Source: Flavobacteriaceae bacterium (lineage in GTDB: Bacteria > Bacteroidota > Bacteroidia > Flavobacteriales > Flavobacteriaceae). Taken from it: 5,203 bases of DNA. Each line of letters begins with the position of its first letter. Positions within the stretch are counted from its first letter, which is position 1. Positions 1 through 4,606 of this stretch are shown in pieces. The notes under the pieces are model-generated. The model made no database searches, was not told where the DNA came from, and saw only the letters and a list, made by a program, of their open reading frames with translations. The stretch spans positions 33,787-38,989 of the forward strand of contig NVSY01000018.1 in assembly GCA_002401385.1 (NCBI GenBank), in the 5' to 3' direction. Both the position numbers and the translations under genes were made by a program.

Positions 1-213
1 TAGATTCCCTTTTAGTTTTAGGGTAGAACTTAAATCATATAACTCATAATCTACCAATAATTTATGAGGAATTTTATTTTTGTCAACACCTGCAAAAGTA
101 TTGTTAATTTGAGTTTGGTAATCCGTGCTTACGGTTTGTGAAGTTTAACTGACTGACAAAAGAAAGAACGTAAAAACAAAGATGTTTTTAGGGAGATTAA
201 ATAAAGTTTTCAT
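1..213 (-). pseudogene. 5' end of a secreted-protein gene with an in-frame stop at codon 23 (runs off the window)
   Basis: Reading leftward from the ATG at 211-213 gives a signal peptide, MKTLFNLPKNIFVFTFFLLS, ending VS, and then a TAA at 145-147. The same frame stays open for 48 more codons to the window edge, beginning TSQTVSTDYQTQ and continuing NNTFAGVDKNKIPHKLLVDY. The part after the stop looks like real protein. As I remember it, 'DK.KIP..LL.DY' is common near the N-terminus of large secreted Bacteroidota proteins, but I cannot name the family. Because the frame is the same on both sides, the lesion is a substitution, for example CAA, AAA or GAA to TAA, and not an indel. The stop falls about where signal peptidase would cut, so the exported domain would not be made. 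The gene may be a pseudogene; a sequencing error is possible. A downstream restart without a signal peptide is unlikely to give an exported product. Confidence 0.6.
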
Positions 214-262
214 ATTTTTAAAACTTGTTTAAGTTGAACATTAATTATTGTTTAGCTTCTTA

Positions 263-299
263 AGGACCGTTTTGTTGGCGCAAAACGGTTCTGTTTTTT
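263..299 (+). terminator. Intrinsic-terminator-like hairpin with T-run on the plus strand
   Basis: Positions 263-274 pair with 281-292 (12 bp, one G-U wobble) around a six-base loop TTGGCG, followed by TTTTTT at 294-299. The wobble is a G-U pair only in the plus-strand RNA; in the minus-strand RNA it becomes an A-C mismatch and no U-run follows. By shape this terminates rightward transcription, yet all neighbouring genes run leftward. It may stop antisense transcription entering from the left, or act as a weaker bidirectional barrier after the lipoprotein array, whose last stop codon is at 301. Confidence 0.6.
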
Positions 300-300
300 A

Positions 301-826
301 TTATGTAAAGTGCATATCAAACCTCCCTTCTCGTATTTGATGTATCACACCTTGAGTATCCTCTATATCATACCAAAAAGTACCTGACACAATATTGTTT
401 TCAAAATCAAGCTTTGTAATTGTTAATTCGCCTGTGTGTGTGTGAAGTATAACTTTTTCTAGTAGCATATGAATAAATTCCTATTGCATTTCCACTTGTA
501 TTTTCAAATAATGAAAATGTTAGTTGTTCTTCAATTTGGAGGTTAATTGTACCTAAAGCAATGGTTATTCTGTTAAAGTTTTCATCTCTTTTATTAGCCT
601 GTAAAGCAAAAAAATAACCTCCATTAACAAATTGATAAACACAATCTAAATTATTTGGTCCAGCTCCAGGCAAAAAGGCTTCACCATCTAATAAGCAACC
701 AAAAGTGTTTTCACCTGTTTGTGTTGCCGGTGGTAGTTGGTCTATTGGGTTGGAGGGTGTATCATCATCGTTTTTGCAACAAGACAGGCTTATTGTAAAT
801 ACGATAAGTAACATTAAATTTTTCAT
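301..826 (-). pseudogene. Small lipoprotein (DUF6252-like), frameshifted at a (CA)6 tract; paralogue of the gene at 860-1398
   Basis: The start at 826 gives MKNLMLLIVFTISLSCCKNDDD: a lipoprotein signal with paired Cys at 16-17 and an acidic KNDDD stretch that resembles the surface-export signal of Bacteroidota lipoproteins. An ATG two codons upstream (832) is in frame, but the neighbours all begin MK. The body carries QLPPATQTGENTFGCLLDG (about residues 30-48). The uninterrupted frame runs to 407 with a nonsense tail after residue about 130. Moving one base at the CA repeat (433-444) restores TGELTITKLDFENNIVSGTF, then GRFDMHFT and a TAA at 301-303. That tail aligns with the paralogue's GTLTITHIDEINGIISGTFE and GRFDLKYT, so the true gene is about 177 residues. 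Family assignment is from memory of the TFGC and SGTF motifs. The spacer to the upstream gene is about 33 bases, so cotranscription is likely. Confidence 0.75.
433..444 (-). repeat. (CA)6 dinucleotide tract inside the lipoprotein gene
   Basis: Six TG units on the plus strand (CA on the coding strand). With six units the protein runs out of frame to a stop at 407. With seven or four units the frame joins ACA GGC GAA (TGE) and reads to 301. The tract sits at a junction that length slippage could open or close. Confidence 0.85.
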
Positions 827-859
827 AATCATTGTTTTTATTATTATACTGTTATTGTC

Positions 860-1398
860 TTAATTTGTATATTTAAGATCAAAGCGACCATTGGTTATTT
901 TTATTTCATTATTATCATCGTCCAAAACAGTAAACTCAAAAGTTCCTGAAATAATACCGTTTATCTCATCAATATGTGTAATTGTTAATGTTCCTGGAAG
1001 TTCATCGCTAGTTGCCACTGTTATAGTTCCAATACTCCCATCCCCTTTATTGTAAATTGCTGAATAGTTGCCATTTAATTCAGATTTAAGCTGATAATAC
1101 TTTTCAAATATCACGTCAACATCTATTCCTTCGAGAACAATAAATTCATTTTCTTCTCCACCTCCTTTACTAGCTGAAATACCCAAATTATATTTACCAT
1201 CAACAAACTGGTAAAAAGCATTGGGTCTACCACTCCCAAAGGTGTCATGTAAAAAAGCTTTATCGTTAATTAAACAACCAAAGCTTTGCTCACCTGTTTG
1301 TGTTGCAGTGGGAGTTGGTCTGATGGTGTTAAATCTTCATTTTTTTTACAACATACCGTTGCTATTATAATTGATAATAATATTAATAATCTTTTCAT
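860..1398 (-). pseudogene. Small lipoprotein (DUF6252-like) with a one-base deletion near its N-terminus; paralogue of 301-826
   Basis: From the ATG at 1398 the frame reads MKRLLILLSIIIATVCCKKN, then EDLTPSDQLP, and fails, stopping at 1270-1272. One base over, the sequence continues ATQTGEQSFGCLINDKAF and runs open to the TAA at 860-862, ending GRFDLKYTN. The neighbour at 301-826 has the same passage in one frame (DQLPPATQTGENTFGC). Its DNA at 712-742 matches 1291-1320 except for one extra base in the 728-734 interval, which places the deletion at about 1307-1312. The restored length is about 179 residues. A TTG at 1186 could open the C-terminal part but would lack a signal peptide, so it is not a believable gene alone. 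The twin Cys (16-17) after the signal peptide matches the paralogue. The gene starts 31 bases after the stop of the gene at 1430-1804. Confidence 0.75.
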
Positions 1399-1429
1399 CT
1401 GTTTATATTTTAATACTATCTATGTGTAT

Positions 1430-1804
1430 TTAATTATCTACTTTTAAAAATGTTGCTTTAAATCCGTCAGCTGATGGGTCATCAAAAATTATTAATTGAT
1501 TTTTTTCAATGGTATAGTCATACTCTTCATTATCTATAGTTAATTTATTACCATTTACAGAATAGTTATAACTCCCATTAGGTTTAATAGGAGTTGAATC
1601 TACAGAAGAGTTTATTAAAACAATTCCATCCTCTTGAAATACCATTATAATATCTCCTTCCTTAAAATTTTCAACAGGAGAAAATCCGTTTTCAAATTTT
1701 ATAAAATTCCAATTTCCTGTTATTGAAACATCTTGCGCATTTGAATCATTATTACAACTTGATAATGAGGTTAGCATACAAAAAATTAAAATAATTGTTT
1801 TCAT
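1430..1804 (-). CDS. Small lipocalin-like lipoprotein, function unknown
   Basis: 124 residues. The signal peptide MKTIILIFCMLTSLSSC has a clean lipobox (LSSC) with the lipidated Cys at 17, so it should be acylated and anchored in the envelope. The mature part opens with SITGNWNFIKFENG (GNW at 30-32), then alternating short strands such as MVFQEDGIVLI, KLTIDNEEYDYTIEKNQLII and FKATFLKV. A G-x-W near the N-terminus followed by about eight strands is typical of lipocalin-like Bacteroidota lipoproteins; this is a fold-level inference, with no ligand deducible. The start is supported by an A-rich leader and by a 29-base block around the ATG shared with the gene at 2722-3102, whose product also begins MKTIILIF and has G-x-W at the same distance. 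The two are probably diverged paralogues. The spacer to the upstream gene is 43 bases. Confidence 0.85.
   Translation of the reverse strand: MKTIILIFCMLTSLSSCNNDSNAQDVSITGNWNFIKFENGFSPVENFKEGDIIMVFQEDGIVLINSSVDSTPIKPNGSYNYSVNGNKLTIDNEEYDYTIEKNQLIIFDDPSADGFKATFLKVDN
1776..1804 (-). repeat. 29-base shared gene-start block, copy 1
   Basis: This covers the ATG and first codons of the gene at 1430-1804. It matches 3074-3102 at 28 of 29 bases. Identity at DNA level, including third codon positions, suggests duplication or gene conversion of gene starts. Confidence 0.75.
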
Positions 1805-1847
1805 GATTTTTTTTTGTTTTTTGTTGTTGATATTATTAATACATTAT

Positions 1848-2192
1848 TTAGATAGCTTTTTTAAATCCTAAATCAAGCACCTTTTGGCTATCGCTTTCAG
1901 GGACATTAATTGTTATGCGCACCCCTGAAGTACAAGTACACGCATCACATGAATTTTCGCCTTCTTGTGATAAATTTTCGAAACTAATTTCTAAAATAGT
2001 GACATTTAAATTTTCGAAATATTGCCTCAGTGCTATTGTCGTTTCAGTGTTGTTGTCATTTTGACCTGTATTCCAAGGATCAGAACACTTTGTTTGATCC
2101 CAATAATATAGATTTTGGTCTACCTCTTTATCACATGAGGATATTGACATTAAAAGAATAAGAAGAGATCTTACAATATATGTAGTTTTCAT
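1848..2192 (-). CDS. Small Cys-rich lipoprotein with DPW and CxxCxC motifs, function unknown
   Basis: 114 residues beginning MKTTYIVRSLLILLMSISSC, with lipobox ISSC and lipid-carrying Cys at 20, followed by the charged DKEVDQ. The mature protein has YYWDQTKCSDPW (Cys 36, DPW 38-40) and, after a mid-region with two likely strands, SCDACTCTSGVRITINVPES (Cys 82, 85, 87), then KVLDLGFKKA. The layout of Cys-DPW, a central amphipathic stretch, C-x-x-C-x-C and a closing strand plus helix looks like a conserved small Bacteroidota lipoprotein family, but I cannot name it. The four mature cysteines could form disulfides or hold a metal; the sequence does not decide. The 125-base gap upstream (2193-2317) is the longest clean gap within the left half of the array and could hold its own promoter, though I find no convincing TAnnTTTG there. 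Confidence 0.85.
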   Translation of the reverse strand: MKTTYIVRSLLILLMSISSCDKEVDQNLYYWDQTKCSDPWNTGQNDNNTETTIALRQYFENLNVTILEISFENLSQEGENSCDACTCTSGVRITINVPESDSQKVLDLGFKKAI

Positions 2193-2317
2193 ATGTAATA
2201 ATTTTAAGATAATTCTTACAATAAAATAAAGATTTTAATTATAAGATAATGTTTTATTAATATGGTTGCCTTTATTAGAAATCGTAATAAAAAGTATTGT
2301 AAATTTTAAATGGTTCT

Positions 2318-2716
2318 TCATTGTTTTTCAATTTTTGTGATTATTAAATAATTATATGTGTAATCTGCTGGTGAAGAAATATTTTTACAAAGATATTTTA
2401 CATCCCCAGAAAATTCAACTTTTATTCCAGGATATGGTGGGATATCTCCAAAATCTGAAAGAAAATTATCATTGCATACTAAAAATTTGTGAATGCAGTT
2501 ACCACATTCAATTTCGTCAAACCAAATTCCATAATTATATTCTGGCAAATTATCATTTTGCCCACTAGTACTTGAGTACAAATAGCCTATCTGTTGATCA
2601 CTATTACTTATAGTGAAAGCAATAACTCCTTTACACCCACAATCAGGTTGATTATCTTCGCTTTTACAACTCATTATAAAAATCAATACTGAAACAATTA
2701 AAACAATATCTTTCAT
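2318..2716 (-). CDS. Small Cys-rich lipoprotein, function unknown
   Basis: 132 residues. The signal MKDIVLIVSVLIFIMSC has Cys 17 as the lipid anchor, then an acidic linker, KSEDNQPD. The mature domain holds six cysteines: CGC at 26-28, CGNC at 71-74, Cys 81 and Cys 110. They lie within short strands such as VIAFTISNS, NYGIWFDEIE and IKVEFSGDVKYLC, with a closing strand NYLIITKIEKQ. An even number of Cys in an exported domain suggests disulfides. The 'V.FSG.VK..C' end recalls other small Bacteroidota lipoproteins, but no function follows. The start codon is five bases after the stop of the upstream gene (2722-3102), and the A-rich end of that gene provides the leader, so the two are almost certainly cotranscribed. 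The plus-strand open frame across this gene is a shadow. Confidence 0.85.
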   Translation of the reverse strand: MKDIVLIVSVLIFIMSCKSEDNQPDCGCKGVIAFTISNSDQQIGYLYSSTSGQNDNLPEYNYGIWFDEIECGNCIHKFLVCNDNFLSDFGDIPPYPGIKVEFSGDVKYLCKNISSPADYTYNYLIITKIEKQ

Positions 2717-2721
2717 GATTT

Positions 2722-3102
2722 TTAGTTTTTCTTAAATGTAACATCTTCAAAACCTGTGACACTATTAGCGTCAGTAGCACGGAACTGTAAAAGTTCTAAT
2801 GTGTCATTTGATTTGAAGTTCACTTGAACTATATTGGACTCTTTGTCATCTCCAACAAGCCAAAGCCTATTAACTTCCATATAATCACCATTAAATGTAA
2901 ATGTCATTCTCAAATCCTCAAGGCTAGAATAAGGTTTTAATAATATGGTACCATCATTTTTAATTGTGATAGTTGAGCAAGATTTACAAGGAGATACTTC
3001 CTCCCAAGCTCCAATCAAGGAATCATTTTGTTTTTCGGCTTCATTACTATTGCAACTTGCAAGTGTGAAGACCATACTAAAAATTAAAATAATTGTTTTC
3101 AT
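2722..3102 (-). CDS. Small lipocalin-like lipoprotein, function unknown
   Basis: 126 residues beginning MKTIILIFSMVFTLASC (lipobox LASC, Cys 17). It continues with a Ser/Asn/Glu linker, then LIGAWEEVSPCKSCSTITI (GAW at 31-33; CKSC at 39-42), NDGTILL, a strand-rich centre and an ending DVTFKKN. The G-x-W opening and strand pattern point to a lipocalin-like barrel anchored in the envelope, as in the gene at 1430-1804, to which its signal region is nearly identical. The CKSC pair is absent from that paralogue and could form a short disulfide loop. This gene probably leads a unit with 2318-2716 (five-base gap). Upstream, 3103-3231 is non-coding and ends in the 82-base repeat shared with the region before the gene at 3431-3871, so a local promoter is plausible. 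Confidence 0.87.
   Translation of the reverse strand: MKTIILIFSMVFTLASCNSNEAEKQNDSLIGAWEEVSPCKSCSTITIKNDGTILLKPYSSLEDLRMTFTFNGDYMEVNRLWLVGDDKESNIVQVNFKSNDTLELLQFRATDANSVTGFEDVTFKKN
3074..3102 (-). repeat. 29-base shared gene-start block, copy 2
   Basis: This covers the first codons of the gene at 2722-3102. It matches 1776-1804 at 28 of 29 bases and 3843-3871 at 26 of 29, and lines up the three ATG codons exactly. Confidence 0.8.
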
Positions 3103-3160
3103 AAATTTTTTATATGTTATTAATTTATAATAGTAAAATTATAAAACCATAAATGTATAA

Positions 3161-3241
3161 TATTGCGGTTTTACCGTAACGACTCATTTTTATTAAATTC
3201 TTTCTAAAACATTGTAATTCAATTTGTAAACCTATTGATTA
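3161..3241 (-). repeat. Intergenic repeat of about 82 bases, copy 1
   Basis: This aligns with 3919-3999 at roughly 80% identity with one gap; the best-kept parts are TCATTTTT, AATTCTTTCTAAAAC, TAATTCAAT and AAACCTATT. It covers the last codons of the mini-gene at 3232-3419 and the spacer before the lipoprotein gene at 2722-3102. Both copies lie 48-59 bases upstream of a lipoprotein ATG, so the repeat probably carries expression signals or marks a duplicated unit. Confidence 0.8.
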
Positions 3242-3419
3242 TTTGCTTTAATATTGTCTGTTTCCGACTGAGTGATAGATTGCATAGTAATTACTGGAAT
3301 TTCCTTTTTAGTTGTTTTAACTACCATGATAAAGGGATTTTCTTCTTTTTTATTTTGAGAAAAAACACAAGGAGTGTAAAAAAAACAAAAAATAAGACAA
3401 GGATATGATTCGTTTTCAT
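3232..3419 (-). pseudogene. Mini-gene for a short secreted protein, frameshifted in poly-T of its signal sequence
   Basis: The ATG at 3419 opens a typical signal peptide, MKTNHILVLFFVFFTLL, but that frame then reads VFFLKIKKKKIPLSW and stops. The neighbouring frame gives VFSQNKKEENPFIMVVKTTK, followed by KEIPVITMQSITQSETDNIK and a TAG at 3232. The join needs one extra T in the T8 run (3378-3385) or two fewer in the T6 run (3360-3365). A '...LLVFSQ' or '...CVFSQ' ending fits a signal-peptidase site. The restored product is only about 62 residues, with no family I recognise; it may be the head of a once longer gene. The start lies 11 bases after the stop of the gene at 3431-3871, so it was part of that unit. 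An open frame from 3468 through this region begins inside the upstream gene and is not a believable start. Confidence 0.5.
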
Positions 3420-3430
3420 TACGGTTATTG

Positions 3431-3871
3431 TTATAGATCAATTTTTTTAAAATTAAAAGTATATCCATTACTTAATAAGATTAAATTATTATGTTCAGTA
3501 TGGAATTTTGTAGCTTTTTCAAGCTGCTGTAGAAGAATTTCATTGATTCTTAATTGTTCAGGGTCATCTGTTCCAGCCTCAGATAGTTCCTGATAATCCG
3601 TAAACTCAAGTAAATTGTCGTTAATTGTATATTTACCCAAGGTTGCGTTTATACTCGTATCCAAAGAAAAAGTTGAGTTCTCTAGAAACTTTAGTGTATA
3701 AGAGGAATCATTTACATAGCTCCCTTCAGATACAGTTACTGTTTCATTTTCTAGTTCGATTGATACCAATCTCCAATTGAATTGTGTAATATCATCAAGA
3801 ACCTGAGAATTGCTGTTAGAGCACTTTACAAGCGTAAAAAAAATACTAAAAATTAAAATATATTTTTTCAT
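3431..3871 (-). CDS. META/HslJ-like small lipoprotein
   Basis: 146 residues from the ATG at 3871. An in-frame ATG at 3880 adds MKT, but 3871 aligns with the ATGs of two other genes through the shared 29-base block. The signal is MKKYILIFSIFFTLVKC with Cys 17 as likely lipid anchor; Lys at -1 (LVKC) is unusual for a lipobox. The mature part reads QFNWRLVSIEL (Trp 33), YTLKFLENSTFSL, GKYTINDNLLEF, EILLQQLEKATKF, NNLILLSNGYTFNFKKI. This order of 'W.L..I', a 'Y.I....L.F' pair, a helix and a final 'L.L..G....F' strand is that of META-domain proteins such as HslJ. The usual Gly-Cys-Asn before the Y.I strand is missing here. It heads the array; the mini-gene at 3232-3419 follows after 11 bases. Confidence 0.82.
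   Translation of the reverse strand: MKKYILIFSIFFTLVKCSNSNSQVLDDITQFNWRLVSIELENETVTVSEGSYVNDSSYTLKFLENSTFSLDTSINATLGKYTINDNLLEFTDYQELSEAGTDDPEQLRINEILLQQLEKATKFHTEHNNLILLSNGYTFNFKKIDL
3843..3871 (-). repeat. 29-base shared gene-start block, copy 3
   Basis: This covers the ATG and first codons of the META-like gene. It matches 3074-3102 at 26 of 29 bases and supports 3871 over 3880 as the start. Confidence 0.7.
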
Positions 3872-3918
3872 AGTTTTCATAATTTTTTTATTAAATTTAG
3901 AAATTTTTTTTCAATTAA

Positions 3919-3999
3919 TATTACGGTTTAGTTGTAATGATTCATTTTTTATTGAATTCTTTCTAAAACCTTATAATTCAATCCCAAACCTATTAGTTA
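3919..3999 (-). repeat. Intergenic repeat of about 82 bases, copy 2
   Basis: Partner of 3161-3241. On the minus strand it holds TAGGTTTG (3985-3992), a match to the Bacteroidota -7 consensus TAnnTTTG; copy 1 has TAGGTTTA. No TTTG lies at the right distance upstream (the nearest is 29 bases away), so promoter function is only possible. The stretch 3881-4061 otherwise holds nothing I can read as a gene. Confidence 0.75.
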
Positions 4000-4061
4000 T
4001 TACGATTTATTAATAATAATTCAAAGTTTTTGTAGTGTCATTCTATTCTAAAAATAATTTT

Positions 4062-4124
4062 GTAGGGTTGTCCTATCCAAAGGGAGGCAACTCTGCTGCG
4101 CAAAGTCTCCTGGCTTAGGGCTAC
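4062..4124. repeat. REP/BIME-like element bounded by GTAG and CTAC, left of the RAYT relic
   Basis: The 63-base stretch begins GTAG and ends CTAC, so each strand starts with the GTAG tetranucleotide that typically precedes REP hairpins recognised by RAYT transposases. Inside, GTTG at 4068 can pair with CAAC at 4088-4091 with imperfect inner pairs. On the minus strand, CTTTGC-GCA-GCAGAG folds as a six-pair hairpin (4091-4105). It contains 4095-4109, the inverse of the repeat on the other side of the RAYT relic. Confidence 0.5.
4095..4109 (-). repeat. 15-base inverted repeat flanking the RAYT relic, left copy
   Basis: The minus strand reads GAGACTTTGCGCAGC, identical to the plus strand at 4406-4420 and 14 of 15 to 4507-4521. 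It is GC-richer than the surroundings. Confidence 0.8.
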
Positions 4125-4164
4125 AATATTGCTTATGTTAACAAAGAAAAAGAATAACAAAAAA

Positions 4165-4460
4165 ATGAAAGAAAGTTACATTATACGAGGTCAAGAAAAG
4201 ATACATTTTATTACGGCTACTGTAGTGGGGAGGGGTAGATGTGTTTACAAGGAAATGGTACAAAGATGTGATTATAGAAAGTTTGGAGTTTTGCATTCAG
4301 AAAAAGGGGATAATTCTATATGGTTATGTAGTCATATTTACTTAATAGTGCAATCAGATAATGGTAAGTTGGAAAAGTGACTATAAAAACAAAGCTCAAA
4401 GTGGAGAGACTTTGCGCAGCGGAATTATTAAGAGATTTCAAGAAATTGAATCAAGAATAA
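4165..4460 (+). pseudogene. Degenerate REP-associated tyrosine transposase (RAYT, TnpA_REP; Y1/HUH family)
   Basis: The only clear plus-strand protein relic. Frame 1 from the ATG at 4165 reads MKESYIIRGQEKIHFITATV, then VG, a standard RAYT opening. A one-base insertion at 4228-4234 moves the rest to frame 2: VDVFTRKWYKDVIIESLEFC, then IQKKGIILYGYV. At about 4328-4332 the frame returns to 1 as SHIYLIVQSDNGKL. About ten bases have apparently been lost where relatives have IMSN, and the catalytic His-x-His reads HIY, so the HUH site is destroyed. After GKL a repeat copy (4367-4421) intrudes, and a third frame continues ELLRDFKKLNQE to a TAA at 4458-4460, which fits the 'IIRDFKKF' segment. Full RAYTs are about 180 residues; the catalytic Tyr region is missing. 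It can no longer move itself or REP elements. An open frame from 4129 merely extends the first fragment upstream. Confidence 0.8.
4367..4421 (+). repeat. 55-base direct repeat, copy A, inside the RAYT relic
   Basis: This matches 4467-4522 at about 53 of 56 positions, with a one-base indel and two C/T changes, at a spacing of exactly 100 bases at the left ends. It contains a hairpin, CAAAGT-GGAGAG-ACTTTG, and the 15-base GAGACTTTGCGCAGC motif. It lies between RAYT segments GKL and ELLRDFKK. Confidence 0.85.
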
Positions 4461-4466
4461 AATGAG

Positions 4467-4522
4467 AGTTGGAAAAGTGACTATTAAAAACAAAGCTTAA
4501 AGTGGAGAGACTTTGCGCAGTG
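4467..4522 (+). repeat. 55-base direct repeat, copy B
   Basis: Second copy, immediately right of the RAYT relic. GTAG follows at 4522-4525, then GTTGTT (4529-4534) with AACAAC (4549-4554) as a possible stem, again the GTAG-plus-hairpin layout of REP elements. Confidence 0.85.
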
Positions 4523-4561
4523 TAGTTAGTTGTTAGATATGAGAGAAGAACAACAATCACC

Positions 4562-4600
4562 AAAAAAATAAACCCCCACAAACGCTAGGTCTGTGAGGGT
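4562..4600 (-). terminator. Rho-independent terminator of the tmRNA gene
   Basis: In the minus-strand RNA, 4600-4589 (ACCCUCACAGAC) pairs with 4583-4572 over 12 positions around a five-base loop, then U-rich sequence reads UUUAUUUUUUU (4572-4562). Two of the pairs are G-U in the minus-strand RNA but would be mismatches in plus-strand RNA, so the element acts on leftward transcripts. It begins seven bases past the tmRNA 3' end. Confidence 0.88.
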
Positions 4601-4606
4601 GTATAG

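Noticed and set aside
2356..2568. Plus-strand open frame of 70 codons
   Set aside because: It lies wholly inside the well-supported lipoprotein gene 2318-2716 on the other strand, with no signal or recognisable motif; a shadow frame.
2945..3130. Plus-strand open frame of 61 codons
   Set aside because: Antisense to the lipoprotein gene 2722-3102.
3405..4013. Plus-strand open frames at 3405-3593 and 3810-4013
   Set aside because: Antisense to the META-like gene and to the 82-base repeat; composition is low-complexity Phe/Ile/Leu and nothing resembles a protein family.
4367..4522. CRISPR-like repeat-spacer unit
   Set aside because: Only two 55-base copies with a spacer that is recognisable RAYT sequence; no array and no cas genes.
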